Source of the DNA: Phytohabitans maris
Lineage (GTDB): Bacteria; Actinomycetota; Actinomycetes; Mycobacteriales; Micromonosporaceae
Direction of reading: 5' to 3'
DNA: 64,000 bases
NCBI RefSeq assembly: GCF_031085175.1
Contig: NZ_JAVHUY010000004.1
Location: 62,001 to 126,000, forward strand
Below the pieces are notes generated by a model. That model saw only the letters and a list, made by a program, of their open reading frames with translations. It made no database searches and was not told the DNA's origin. This document shows positions 16,409 to 25,346 of this stretch, in pieces (the first letter of the stretch is position 1; the number at the start of each line of letters is the position of its first letter). The position numbers and the translations under genes are program-made.

Positions 16409-16780
16409 ATGGGACAGCCGGTCGTACACTTCGAGATCATCGGGGCCGATCCCGAGCGGCTCCGCGGCTACTACGGCGACCTGTTCGGCTGGGGGTTCGA
16501 CACCGGCGGCCCGGTCGCCCCGTCGGTCTCCGAGCCCGGCCGGTACGGCTTCACCCAGCCCGAGAGCGGCATCCCGGGCGGCGTCGGCGGCGGTGCCGGC
16601 CACCCGCCGCACACCGTGTTCTACGTCGGTGTGCCCGACGTCGAGGCGGCGCTGGCCAGAGCGGAGAGCCTGGGCGGCAAGCGGGTGATGGGCCCCGAGC
16701 GGGCGCCCGGCCGCGACCTGGTGGTCGCCCACTTCACCGACCCGGAGGGCAACCTGGTCGGCCTCGCCGGCCCGGCCTGA
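16409..16780 (+). CDS. VOC family (glyoxalase/bleomycin-resistance fold) protein
   Basis: Protein of 123 aa with one vicinal-oxygen-chelate domain: VVHFEIIGADPERLRGYYGDLFGW at the start, PHTVFYVGVPDVEAALARAESLGGK in the middle, and VVAHFTDPEGNLVGLAG at the end. The His in VHFEI and the DPEGN turn are family hallmarks; the metal site needs a dimer. The substrate is unknown. It lies 9 bp after the methyltransferase gene. About 520 bp of repeat-containing, apparently non-coding DNA follow. Confidence 0.9.
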   Translation: MGQPVVHFEIIGADPERLRGYYGDLFGWGFDTGGPVAPSVSEPGRYGFTQPESGIPGGVGGGAGHPPHTVFYVGVPDVEAALARAESLGGKRVMGPERAPGRDLVVAHFTDPEGNLVGLAGPA

Positions 16781-17306
16781 CCCGAAGGACGCAAAGACAG
16801 CGCGAATCCCCGGTCCGCCTCAGCCGCGGACCGTTCCCCCGGGGTGCGTTCCCGCGGGCACCGCCGCGGCCGGCGGCTCGCTGGCGCTCGCCGGCTTCCC
16901 CGGCCTCCGCCGCAGCCGGGATCGGCGGGTGCGTGCGCGGAGCTCTCGAGCCGCACGCAGAGACGGGGCGCTCGACAGCTCCGCGACTCGTCGCCCCGGC
17001 ACTGCCGTGCCCGACCGGGCGCGGCGGCCGTCGAGTCGCGGACGCACGGACGGGGCAGCTCGAGAGCTCCGCGAACACATCGCCCGGGCGCCGCGCGAGG
17101 CCCGGGCCGCGCGCGGCGCCCGGCGCTGTCGTGGTGGAACCGCGACCAAGCGCGGAGGGTGAGGCCGCGGGAGCGACGGTCGGGACCACGACGGAGATCG
17201 CGGTAGCGCACCTCGTGCCGGGTGGCCCGGGCCAGGTGCGGCCGCCGGGGTGCGTCGCCGGTCGTCTTCCGATGCTGGCCCCACGCTACGACGCCGCGCC
17301 GGCCCC
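16781..17306. repeat. Non-coding 526 bp gap with internal direct and inverted repeats
   Basis: No convincing gene is present. GCTCGAGAGCTCCGCG at 17058-17073 is the exact reverse complement of 16936-16951. The segment 16962-16986 and the segment near 17049-17074 are near-identical direct repeats (GACGGGGC followed by GCTCGACAGCTCCGCG versus GCTCGAGAGCTCCGCG). TCCGCGACTCG near 16980 also has an inverted partner near 17030. Confidence 0.6.
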
Positions 17307-17897
17307 CTACGACCCGCGGCGGGTGCGGGTGGCGCCGACGCGCAGGTGGGCCCGCTCGCCCTGCGGGCCGAAGAGGCTGAGCACCTCGACCGGCTCGCCG
17401 TCGGCGGTGCCGAACCAGTGCGGCACCCGCGTGTCGAACTCGGCCGCCTCGCCCGGCCCCAGCACCAGCTCCTGGCCGGCGAGGACGACCCGCAGGCGTC
17501 CATTGAGGACGTACATCCACTCGTACCCGTCGTGGGTCTTCAGGTCCGGTGTGGACCGTCCACTCCCGAAGATCAGCTTGTAGGCCTGCACGCCGCCGGC
17601 CCGGCGGGTCAGCGGCACCATCGTCATGCCGTTGCGGCGGATCGGGCGCAGGTGGAGGCGGGGGTCGCCGGTGGGTGGCGCGCCGACCAGCTCGTCGATC
17701 TGCACGCCGTGCGCGCGGGCCAGCGGCAGCAGCAGCTCCAGCGTCGGGCGGCGCTGGCCGGACTCCAGCCGGGAGAGCGTGGAGACCGAGATGCCGGTCG
17801 CGGCGGCGAGGTCGGTCAGCGTGGTGCGGCGCCGCCGCCGCAGCTCCCGCAGGCGGGGGCCGACCGCGGCGAGCACTCCCTCCAGGTCGCCGTCCAT
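17307..17897 (-). CDS. XRE-family regulator with C-terminal cupin
   Basis: Transcription factor of 196 aa. The N-terminal helix-turn-helix reads LRELRRRRRTTLTDLAAATGISVSTLSRLESGQRRPTLELLLPL in outline, at about residues 15-65. A cupin_2 domain at about 115-180 includes HDGYEWMYVLNGRLRVVLAG and LGPGEAAEFDTRVPHWF. Such XRE-cupin proteins sense a small molecule through the cupin pocket. It is divergent from the flavoprotein gene with 66 bp between the starts, so it probably controls that gene and itself. The ATG at 17897 matches the usual family N-terminus. Confidence 0.9.
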   Translation of the reverse strand: MDGDLEGVLAAVGPRLRELRRRRRTTLTDLAAATGISVSTLSRLESGQRRPTLELLLPLARAHGVQIDELVGAPPTGDPRLHLRPIRRNGMTMVPLTRRAGGVQAYKLIFGSGRSTPDLKTHDGYEWMYVLNGRLRVVLAGQELVLGPGEAAEFDTRVPHWFGTADGEPVEVLSLFGPQGERAHLRVGATRTRRGS

Positions 17898-17963
17898 CGG
17901 CCCAGTTTGCCATAACAGCAAGAATCTTTGCCGGGTACGCCGGGACGGGGGACCGTCGAGCGC

Positions 17964-18929
17964 ATGGAACAGTTCGACGTGATCGTGATCGGTGGTGGCG
18001 CGGCCGGGCTGAGCGGGGCGCTGGCCCTGGCCCGGGCCCGGCGGGCGGTGGCCGTGGTGGACGCGGGCGCGCCGCGCAACGCCCCCGCCGCCGGTGTGCA
18101 CAACTTCCTGACCCGGGACGGGATGAGCCCGGCCGAGCTGGTCGCGCGGGGGCGGGCCGAGGTGACCCGCTACGGCGGGACCATAGTGGACGGTACGGCG
18201 CGCGGCGCCCGGCGCACCGGGGACGGCTTCGAGGTCGACCTCCACGGCGGTGGCCGGCTCGCGGCCCGGCGGCTGCTGGTCGCCAGCGGCCTGGTGGACG
18301 AGCTGCCCGACGTCGCCGGCCTGCGCGAGCGGTGGGGACGGGACGTGGTGCACTGCCCGTACTGCCACGGCTGGGAGGTCCGCGACCGGGCCATCGGCGT
18401 GCTCGGCGCGGGGTCGGTGTCGGCCGAGCGGGCGCTGCTGTTTCGCCAGTGGTCGCCGGACGTGGTGCTCTTCACCCACACCGCCGCGCCGCTCACCGGG
18501 GAGCAGGCCGAGCGCCTCGCGGCCCGGGGCGTCCGGGTGGTCGAGGGGCCGGTGGCGGCCGTCGAGGTCGCTGGCGACCAGGTCAGCGGGGTGCGGCTCG
18601 AGGACGGGACGGTCGTGGCCCGCGAGGTGGTCGCGGTGACGACCCGGATGGTCGCCTCCTCGCCGGTCCTGGCCGATCTGGGGCTGAAGCCGGTGGAGCA
18701 CCCGACGGGGTTCGGCGCGGCGTACCCGGCGGCGGACCCGACCGGGCGGACTGACGTGCCCGGTGTCTGGGTCGCCGGCAACGCGACCGACCTGATGGCC
18801 CAGGTGGTGTCGGCGGCCGCGCAGGGCCTGATGGCGGGTGCCGCGATCAACCACGACCTGGTCGGCGAGGACGCGGACCGCGCGGTGTCCGCTTTGCGGG
18901 ATGGCAATGACGTGGCAACAATTCCTTGA
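17964..18929 (+). CDS. Thioredoxin-reductase-like FAD/NAD(P)-dependent oxidoreductase
   Basis: Flavoprotein of 321 aa. FAD-binding GGGAAG lies at residues 10-15, the redox pair CPYC at 131-134, a second Rossmann motif in GVLGAGSVSAERA, and the C-terminal FAD motif in GVWVAGNATDLMAQV. This is the short thioredoxin-reductase-like form often found beside an XRE or XRE-cupin gene in actinomycetes and likely reduces a dithiol partner other than thioredoxin. The ATG at 17964 gives the standard MEQFDVIVIGGG start; an upstream in-frame codon adds 12 atypical residues. Its stop codon lies inside the -35 box of the next gene's likely promoter. Confidence 0.9.
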   Translation: MEQFDVIVIGGGAAGLSGALALARARRAVAVVDAGAPRNAPAAGVHNFLTRDGMSPAELVARGRAEVTRYGGTIVDGTARGARRTGDGFEVDLHGGGRLAARRLLVASGLVDELPDVAGLRERWGRDVVHCPYCHGWEVRDRAIGVLGAGSVSAERALLFRQWSPDVVLFTHTAAPLTGEQAERLAARGVRVVEGPVAAVEVAGDQVSGVRLEDGTVVAREVVAVTTRMVASSPVLADLGLKPVEHPTGFGAAYPAADPTGRTDVPGVWVAGNATDLMAQVVSAAAQGLMAGAAINHDLVGEDADRAVSALRDGNDVATIP

Positions 18930-18978
18930 CATTCGACAGCGACACCCGCCACTCTGATCCCGCTGGGAGAGCGCTCTC
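18926..18978 (+). promoter_or_regulatory. Promoter and LacI-type operator of the GH81 gene
   Basis: TTGACA at 18926-18931 is a consensus -35; the -10 near 18949-18955 is weak. GAGAGCGCTCTC at 18967-18978 is a perfect 12 bp palindrome of the LacI/CebR operator type, placed where a bound repressor would block initiation. The glucanase is therefore probably sugar-inducible. Confidence 0.6.
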
Positions 18979-19037
18979 ACGTCGGTGGGTCGGAGCGTGC
19001 CCCGGCTTCCCACTGTCTCGACCTGAAGGGGTCAGCG

Positions 19038-21992
19038 ATGAGAGCCGGACCGACGACAACGACTCGACGACCCCGAAGGCGGCAGCGGCTCCGCCTGGCG
19101 GCGACCGGCGCGGTGGTGATCCTCGCCAGCGGGCTCCTCGCGGTCGCCGCCGGGCGGGCCGCCGACGCGGCGCCGGTCGGGGCGGGCAGCTACACCGAGA
19201 CGCTCCCACCCGGCGCGGCGCTCCCGTCCGGGTGCGGGAGCATCTCCAGCGACCCGCGCCAGTTCCTCACCGCGAACGCGCCGGCCGGCGCCGTGCCGAC
19301 CAACGACTGGTGGTCGTCGCTGGTGTTCAAGCGCACGGACTGCGCGTACAGCGAGCCGCTGCACGCGCACCCGATCTCGTACGACACGTTCGGCAACGGG
19401 CTCGGCCTCTCGTACACCACGACGGCGGCGATCAGCGGCACCGCGACCGGCGTCGGCGAGTACCACTACCCGTACACGCAGGACATCCTCGTCGGGGTCG
19501 CCGGGCTGAACGCGCCGGTGGTACGGGTCGACGGCTGGAGCGACTGGACCGTCTCGCCGTACTGGACGGACGGCACCCGCACGCTGCGCGCGACGATCGG
19601 GCACGGGCTGCCGTTCGCGTACTTCCAGGCGACCGGCGGCAACGCCCAGATCACCACCGCCGGCACGCCGACCGTGTGGCTCGACGGCGGGGCCACGCTC
19701 GGCTTCACGGCCGGCGGCAGCGACTACGTGGCGTACGCGCCGAGCGGTGCGACGTGGACGGTCAGCGGCGGCACCATCGTGTCCACACTGGCCGGTCGCG
19801 GGTACTTCTCCGTGGCGCTGCTGCCCGACACCGGCTCCCGGGTCGACCTCGCCAACCGGTACGGCCAGTACGCCCACGCGCACGTCACCGGCACCCGGGT
19901 GGCCTACTCGTACAACCCGGCCAACAACGGGCTCACCACCACGTACGCGTTCACCACCACGGCCCGCGAGGGGAGCGCCACCGGTGCCGTCGTGAGCCTC
20001 TACCCGCACCAGTGGCGCTACCTGAGCGGCGGCTCGCCCATCCCGGAGACGTACACGTCGGCCCGGGGCGCGCTGCGCACGCTGGTCGGCGTGCCCAGCT
20101 TCCAGACCGCGATGACGTTCCGCGGGGTGCTGCCCGAGGTGCCGGCGGTCGCGGACAGCTCCGGCGCCGACCTGAACACGCTCAACTCGTACCTCGCCGC
20201 CGTGCAGGGCAGCCCCGAGGGCCCGTCGGGCGGCGACACGTACTGGGCCGGCAAGGGGCTGGGCCGCGCGGCCCGGATCGCCGAGATCGCCGACCAGGTG
20301 GGCAACACCGCCGTGCGGGACAGCGCGCTGACCGCGATCCGCAACCGGCTCACCAACTGGCTCACCGCCTCCTCCGGCGAGGCCGGCCAGCTGTTCTACT
20401 ACAACGCCAACTGGGGCACGCTCATCGGCTACCCGGCGTCGTACGGCTCGGACCAGGAGCTCAACGACCACCACTTCCACTATGGATACTTCATCGCGGC
20501 GGCCGCGACGCTCGCCAAGTTCGACCCGGCGTGGGCCGCGAGCGGGCAGTACGGCGGCATGGTCGACCTGCTGGTCCGGGACGCCAACAACTACGACCGC
20601 GGCGACGCCCGCTTCCCGTACCTGCGCGACTTCGACATCTACGCCGGCCACGACTGGGCCTCCGGGCACGGCTCGTTCGGCGCCGGCAACAACCAGGAGT
20701 CCTCTTCGGAGGGTCAGAACTTCGCCAGCGCGCTCATCCAGTGGGGCCAGGCGACCGGCAACGCGGCGGTCCGGGACGCCGGCGTCTTCCTCTACACCAC
20801 GCAGGCGGCGGCGATCCAGGAGTACTGGTTCGACTCGGCCGACCAGAACTTCCCCGCCGCGTTCGGCCACTCCACGGTCGGCATGGTGTGGGGCGACGGG
20901 GCCGCGTACGCCACCTGGTTCAGCGCCGAGCCGGAGATGATCCAGGGCATCAACATGCTGCCCGTCACCGGCGGACACCTCTACCTCGGCTACAACCCGT
21001 CCTATGTGAACACCAACTACGCCGAGCTGGTCCGCAACAACGGCGGGCCGCCGACGGTGTGGCAGGACATCCTGTGGGAGTTCCAGGCGCTCGGCGACGG
21101 CGACGCGGCGCTGGCCAACTTCCGGGCCAACAGCGGCTTCACCTCCGAGGAGGGGGAGAGCAAGGCGCACACGTTCCACTGGATCCGCAACCTGGCCGCG
21201 CTGGGCACGGTGGACACGTCCGTCTCGGCCAACCATCCGCTCTCGGCCACGTTCGTCAAGAACGGCGCCCGCACGTACGTGGCGTCGAACATCGGCAACG
21301 CGCCGATCACCGTGACGTTCTCCACCGGTACCACGCTGAGCGTGCCGGCCGGGCGGACGGTGACCACCGGCGCCCACACCTGGAGCGGCGGCAGCGCCGG
21401 CGGGGGCACGAACCCGACGAACCCGCCCACGACGCCGCCTACCACGACCCCGCCGCCGACGACCCCGCCACCCACGACGCCGCCTCCCACCACCGCACCG
21501 CCCACGACGCCGCCTCCCACCGGATCGCCGACCCGCTACCTGCTGGGCGGCGGCGGGCTGGCCGGGGCGAGCGGCTCGGCGGGCACGGTCGCGGTGCCGC
21601 CGGCGGGCGGGACCAACCACGACGGGACGCCGGCCAACCCGGTCACCTTCACCGCGACCGGCCTCACCATGGCGTACAACGGCGGGGCGACCGCGTTCGA
21701 CCTCTTCCTGGACGCCGGCGGCTCGGTCGGCAACGGCACCCAGGTCCGGGTCTCGTACGACCTGACCGGCAACGGCGGCTTCGAGCGGGTGGAGACGTAC
21801 CGCTACTTCGCCACCGACCCGGTCACCGGCTACGAGCACTACACCCAGGCGGCCGGCCTCGCCTCGGCCAGCGGCGCGCTCGGCAACCTGAGCGGCGGCA
21901 CGGTACGGGTCGAGGTGTGGAGCGCGATCGGCAACGCCCCCACCACGCTCGGGGTCGGCAACCAGTCGGTGATCCGGCTGCCGTACACCTGA
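19038..21992 (+). CDS. Secreted GH81 endo-beta-1,3-glucanase with C-terminal binding module
   Basis: Exported enzyme of 984 aa predicted to hydrolyse beta-1,3-glucan such as fungal or callose wall material. The twin-Arg-rich basic N-terminus and hydrophobic stretch end near ADAAPVG. The GH81 catalytic region contains PTNDWWSSLVF, ELNDHHFHYGYF (Asp477, likely acid) and NNQESSSEGQN (Glu554 and Glu558, with the four-residue spacing of known GH81 pairs). A Pro/Thr linker (about 790-835) joins a C-terminal module beginning RYLLGGGGLAG and containing VSYDLTGNGGFERVETYRYF, as found on actinomycete beta-1,3-glucanases (CBM56-like). An operator palindrome precedes it, and there is a GAAGGGG before the ATG. 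Confidence 0.92.
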   Translation: MRAGPTTTTRRPRRRQRLRLAATGAVVILASGLLAVAAGRAADAAPVGAGSYTETLPPGAALPSGCGSISSDPRQFLTANAPAGAVPTNDWWSSLVFKRTDCAYSEPLHAHPISYDTFGNGLGLSYTTTAAISGTATGVGEYHYPYTQDILVGVAGLNAPVVRVDGWSDWTVSPYWTDGTRTLRATIGHGLPFAYFQATGGNAQITTAGTPTVWLDGGATLGFTAGGSDYVAYAPSGATWTVSGGTIVSTLAGRGYFSVALLPDTGSRVDLANRYGQYAHAHVTGTRVAYSYNPANNGLTTTYAFTTTAREGSATGAVVSLYPHQWRYLSGGSPIPETYTSARGALRTLVGVPSFQTAMTFRGVLPEVPAVADSSGADLNTLNSYLAAVQGSPEGPSGGDTYWAGKGLGRAARIAEIADQVGNTAVRDSALTAIRNRLTNWLTASSGEAGQLFYYNANWGTLIGYPASYGSDQELNDHHFHYGYFIAAAATLAKFDPAWAASGQYGGMVDLLVRDANNYDRGDARFPYLRDFDIYAGHDWASGHGSFGAGNNQESSSEGQNFASALIQWGQATGNAAVRDAGVFLYTTQAAAIQEYWFDSADQNFPAAFGHSTVGMVWGDGAAYATWFSAEPEMIQGINMLPVTGGHLYLGYNPSYVNTNYAELVRNNGGPPTVWQDILWEFQALGDGDAALANFRANSGFTSEEGESKAHTFHWIRNLAALGTVDTSVSANHPLSATFVKNGARTYVASNIGNAPITVTFSTGTTLSVPAGRTVTTGAHTWSGGSAGGGTNPTNPPTTPPTTTPPPTTPPPTTPPPTTAPPTTPPPTGSPTRYLLGGGGLAGASGSAGTVAVPPAGGTNHDGTPANPVTFTATGLTMAYNGGATAFDLFLDAGGSVGNGTQVRVSYDLTGNGGFERVETYRYFATDPVTGYEHYTQAAGLASASGALGNLSGGTVRVEVWSAIGNAPTTLGVGNQSVIRLPYT

Positions 21993-22021
21993 GCCGCCGC
22001 GCCACGGGGTAGATTCCGCCC

Positions 22022-23284
22022 GTGGCACAGGTGCGGACCGGCGCGATCGGGTTCGCCCTGGTGCTCGGTGGGCTGGCTGGCGCCGCCCTGGCCGGGCACC
22101 GGGGCGGCGCCGCCGCGCTGGCCGGGGCGGTCGCCGGCGCCGCCGCGCTCGGTGCCGGCGAGGCGCTGGCCCGGGCCCGGCAGCGTCCCGGCGAGATCCC
22201 GGCACTGTGGGCGCGGATCGCGGCGAGCGTGGCGCTCGCCGCGCCGCTCGGCTGGGTCGCCGGCCGGCTCGGCGCCGGGCCGCTGCTCGTCGGCATCGGC
22301 ACCGGCGTGGTGGTCGGGCTGCTCGGCGTGCGGCCGCAGAAGGTGCTCCTCGGCCCGGTCGCCGGCGTGCTCGTGGGGCTGGCCCTCTCGCTGTGGTGGG
22401 CGGCGCCGGGCGCGGTGGTGGCGGCCGCGACCGTGCTCGCGTACCGGACCTGCGCCGCCCTGATCTTCCGCGACCCGCAGGTGAGCCTCCTGGCCGAGCG
22501 GGTGGCCGCCACGGACCTGCCGTTCGTGGTGCCGCTCGCCGCCCGTACCCGCTATGTCGGCACCGGATACGTGCGCGACCTCGCCGCGGTCGTCGGCGGC
22601 GACTTCCGCGCGGACGCCCCGGACGTCGGCATCGTGGCCTCCTTCGACGATCTGGCCGGGCCGGGCTTCGACCCGGCCTCGGTGGACCCGCGGGTGCGGG
22701 AGTTCTACGAGCACACGACCCGCTTCACGCTCGACATCGTGCCGAAGTGGCGGCTCTGGGTGCGCCCCGGCTACCTGCTCTACCGCGGCCTGGTGGCGCG
22801 CCCGCTCGGGCAGGCCAACGTGCCGATGAACCAGCGCGAGACGCAGCGCGGCATCCGCAGCCGGATCGACACGATCAGCCCTGCGGGCGACGGTGTGATC
22901 GGCATCCGCGGCTGGATCCGCTCCTTCGCCGACACGGACGAGCCGATCTACGTCGGCATCTACACCACGTACCGGCACGGCGGCCGGGGGTACGTGAGCG
23001 TCGGCTTCCCCCTGCCGCAGGCCAGCTTCACCGCCACGCTCGCGCCGCGGCCCCGCCCCGACGGGGGTCTGGTGCTGACCAGCCGCGGCGACCTCGACCA
23101 CCCCGGCCACTACCTCACCCACATCGACCCGGAGTCGGGGGAGCTGACCACCCTCGCCGTGCACGGCTTCGCCGAGCGGCTGGACGTGTACGTCCGGGAC
23201 GGCGCGCTCCGGGCGGAGCACGAGTTCTGGGTCTTCGGCCTGCCCTTCCTGGTGCTCCACTACGGCATCGCCAGGAAGCCCTGA
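22022..23284 (+). CDS. Membrane protein of unknown function
   Basis: Protein of 420 aa that I do not recognise. The first 150 residues hold about five Ala/Gly/Leu-rich membrane helices. A soluble C-terminal region of roughly 270 residues follows, rich in beta strands, with [35 protein letters not shown] in outline near its start and a repeated Gly/Asp-rich pattern later. Similar architecture is found in hypothetical actinomycete proteins. Start GTG at 22022, 29 bp after the glucanase stop, so cotranscription is possible. Nothing in the sequence assigns an activity. Confidence 0.6.
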   Translation: MAQVRTGAIGFALVLGGLAGAALAGHRGGAAALAGAVAGAAALGAGEALARARQRPGEIPALWARIAASVALAAPLGWVAGRLGAGPLLVGIGTGVVVGLLGVRPQKVLLGPVAGVLVGLALSLWWAAPGAVVAAATVLAYRTCAALIFRDPQVSLLAERVAATDLPFVVPLAARTRYVGTGYVRDLAAVVGGDFRADAPDVGIVASFDDLAGPGFDPASVDPRVREFYEHTTRFTLDIVPKWRLWVRPGYLLYRGLVARPLGQANVPMNQRETQRGIRSRIDTISPAGDGVIGIRGWIRSFADTDEPIYVGIYTTYRHGGRGYVSVGFPLPQASFTATLAPRPRPDGGLVLTSRGDLDHPGHYLTHIDPESGELTTLAVHGFAERLDVYVRDGALRAEHEFWVFGLPFLVLHYGIARKP

Positions 23285-23289
23285 GGTGT

Positions 23290-24201
23290 CTACCGTGGAC
23301 GGTACGGCGCGGCCGCCTCGGCAAAGCCGGCGAGCACCTCGGCGGTGAAGGGCACGCCGGCGATCGCGGTGAGGCACCCGGTCCACCCGGCCACGAAGTA
23401 GTCCCAGCCGTCCATCGTCCGCGCGCCCCGCGCCGCCGCCTGCCGCAGGAAGTCCAGCCCGCCGCGGTAGTTGAAGTCCCAGGCCAGTGTGGCCGGTCCG
23501 AACGGCGCCGCGCCGGTCACCGGGCTGCCCGGCGCGTCCTTGCCGAGCCCGGTGGCGTTCACGACGAGGGCCGGCGCGGGCGGGCCGGCGACCAGCGCGT
23601 CGCACTCCCGCGGCCCCTTCACCGGCACGTACGCGAGCCGTACCCGGCCGGCGCCGGCCCGCTCCGCGACGCCCCGCAGGTCGTCCAGCGCCGCCGGCGA
23701 GACGTCGGCGAACGTCGCGCTCGCCGCCGCCCCACCCTCGCGGAGCGCGAGCAGCAGCGCCGTACCCGCCCCGCCCGCGCCGAGGCAGAGCACGTCCGCC
23801 GCCGGCGGGAGCACGTGCGAGAGGGCGAGCGCGTCCCGGGCGTACCCGCGGACCTGCCCGTCGCCGGCGGCGAGCGTGTTGACCTCCCGGGTGACCTCCA
23901 CGAGCTCGTCACCGGGGACGATGTCGCCGGCGGCGGCCCGGTACAGGCGGAGCTTGTGCGCCGTGACGACGGCGCCCTCGACGGCCGCGTTGCCGCGCAC
24001 CGCGCAGAGCAGCCGCCGGTACGTCGCCGGTGGCGTGTCCACGGGCAGGTCCAGCCCGCGCAGCCGCCACGGCCGGCCCAGCGCGGCCGCCCACCGGTCG
24101 AAGGCGGCGTGCGCCACCGAGCCGCCCGTGCTGACCCCGACGAACACCACGAGCGGGTCGCCGGCCCACCCCTCGAGCTCGTCCAGCGTGATCGTGTGCA
24201 T
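23290..24201 (-). CDS. Shikimate dehydrogenase family protein
   Basis: Cytoplasmic oxidoreductase of 303 aa. The N-terminal substrate domain contains GNAAVEGAVVTAHKLRL, where the Lys of VVTAHK corresponds to the catalytic Lys of AroE. The Rossmann domain follows with LCLGAGGAGTALLLAL, VVNATGLGK and DFNYRGGLDFLRQA. The substrate strand lacks the standard NVTxPxK form and the S-x-S shikimate-binding pattern, so it is probably an AroE-like paralogue with another substrate. It is convergent with the preceding membrane-protein gene, with only 5 bp between the stops. Confidence 0.75.
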   Translation of the reverse strand: MHTITLDELEGWAGDPLVVFVGVSTGGSVAHAAFDRWAAALGRPWRLRGLDLPVDTPPATYRRLLCAVRGNAAVEGAVVTAHKLRLYRAAAGDIVPGDELVEVTREVNTLAAGDGQVRGYARDALALSHVLPPAADVLCLGAGGAGTALLLALREGGAAASATFADVSPAALDDLRGVAERAGAGRVRLAYVPVKGPRECDALVAGPPAPALVVNATGLGKDAPGSPVTGAAPFGPATLAWDFNYRGGLDFLRQAAARGARTMDGWDYFVAGWTGCLTAIAGVPFTAEVLAGFAEAAAPYRPR

Positions 24202-24265
24202 GCTCCCTGCCTACGTCCCGCGCGCCGCGTCCGCCAGCTTGACCCGCGCTGGCATGGTGAGATCC

Positions 24266-24661
24266 ATGCGACTTCGCCCACCGCTGAGGGCCACCCTCCG
24301 CCGCTGGCTGTGCCGCGGCGTGAAGGTCGCGGCCGCCGGCGCGCTGGCCCTCACGGCCGCCGTCGCGGGCAGCGTGATCTGGGTGCGCACGGCCGCGGGT
24401 GGGCACATCTTCACCGCCGAGGAGGTACCGCCGGCGCCCGTCGCGCTCGTGCTGGGCGCCCAGGTGTACCCGGACGGGACGCCCTCGCCGTTCCTGGCCG
24501 CGCGGCTGGACGTGGCACGGCGGCTGCTGGAGACCGGCAAGGTGCGGGCGATCCTGGTCTCCGGCGACCACATGCACGTGGTCGACGTGGCCTCCGGCCG
24601 CGACCCGGTCCACCTCGGCCGCCGCGAGACCGGCGTCGACGACGCCCTCCGCACCCCCTGA
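24266..24661 (+). pseudogene. SanA/YdcF-like (DUF218) gene with internal in-frame deletion
   Basis: The 131-residue product begins like SanA, the vancomycin-exclusion membrane protein: a basic N-terminus, one membrane helix, then VALVLGAQVYPDGTPSPFLAARLD and AILVSGDH. It then jumps directly to VDVASGRDPVHLGRRETGVDDALR, which matches the C-terminal end of actinomycete SanA proteins. The central ~90-95 residues, including the conserved EPTAMR-like and QDFH-like segments of DUF218, are missing, although the frame is intact. Typical length is 200-240 residues. The product is therefore probably non-functional. ATG at 24266; another at 24254 is possible. Confidence 0.65.
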
Positions 24662-24712
24662 CCGCCCGCCCGCGCGACCCATCGCCCGGGGCTGCCCGCC
24701 TAGGCTGGGACG

Positions 24713-24820
24713 ATGATCGCGCGCATGTGGCAGGGGGCCGTGGGCCGTGCGACCGTCCGGGATTTACGCGTCCACGGCACCCCACCACCGCGCGCGCACC
24801 CATCTGTCTTCGCCGGCTGA
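24713..24820 (+). pseudogene. Possible remnant of an ABM-type monooxygenase gene
   Basis: A 35-codon frame starts MIARMWQGAV, the characteristic opening of antibiotic-biosynthesis-monooxygenase (ABM) domain proteins, and continues RDLRVHGTPP, then stops at TGA. ABM proteins are about 95-110 residues, so most of the domain is absent. It directly follows the deleted SanA-like gene. The short similarity could be chance. Confidence 0.3.
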
Positions 24821-24836
24821 CCCGTGGCCGCGCGGC

Positions 24837-25346
24837 CTAGACGAAGCGGTACCGCGTCTGGGCGTACACGCCGCCCTTCGCGAAGGCGAACGCCACCTCC
24901 GGCCGCACCCGGTAGAGCTGCACGCCGCCCTCCCGGATCGTGTCGCCCAGGCCCGCCCATGTGCCGTCCGGGCTGGTCAGGTGCGCGCCGTACTTCGCCT
25001 CGAAGGCGCTCGCCGCGCCGGCCCGCTCCGCCGCCTCCGCGACCAGGGTCGCCGCGCCGTCGAGGGTGACGTCGAGGCCGCGCAGGGCGTTGGCGCCGGT
25101 GGTCACCGCGACGCGGTCGTTGCCACGCAGGTTGGCGGCCTTGCGCTCGCCCGCGCCGGTCGTGAAGTACAGCGCGTCGCCGTGCCAGGCCGCGAGCAGC
25201 GGCGTCACGTGCGGCCGCCGGTCCGGGCGGACCGTGGTCAGCCAGAAGACCTCGGCCCGCGCGATCTCCTCCAGCACGTCCGCCCAGGGCGTCGCCGCCG
25301 CGCCCGGGCTGCTGTACCGCGCGTCGAACTCCACCACCGGTTTCAC
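24837..25346 (-). CDS. Pyridoxamine 5'-phosphate oxidase-like (FMN/F420-binding fold) protein
   Basis: Split-barrel protein of 169 aa. Family marks: EVFWLTTVRPDRRPHVTPLLAAWHGDALYF at the cofactor face, then GAGERKAANLRGNDRVAVTTG, and a C-terminal YRVRPEVAFAF. These are typical of PNPOx-like proteins in actinomycetes that bind FMN, F420 or heme. The substrate is not known. The GTG start follows the stop of the serine hydrolase gene without any spacer, so it is the last gene of the three-gene NACHT operon. Confidence 0.85.
   Translation of the reverse strand: MKPVVEFDARYSSPGAAATPWADVLEEIARAEVFWLTTVRPDRRPHVTPLLAAWHGDALYFTTGAGERKAANLRGNDRVAVTTGANALRGLDVTLDGAATLVAEAAERAGAASAFEAKYGAHLTSPDGTWAGLGDTIREGGVQLYRVRPEVAFAFAKGGVYAQTRYRFV

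Noticed and set aside
15581-16780. Reading the methyltransferase and VOC genes as one biosynthetic gene cluster fragment
   Set aside because: Both are common single enzymes; no other biosynthetic enzymes or resistance genes flank them.
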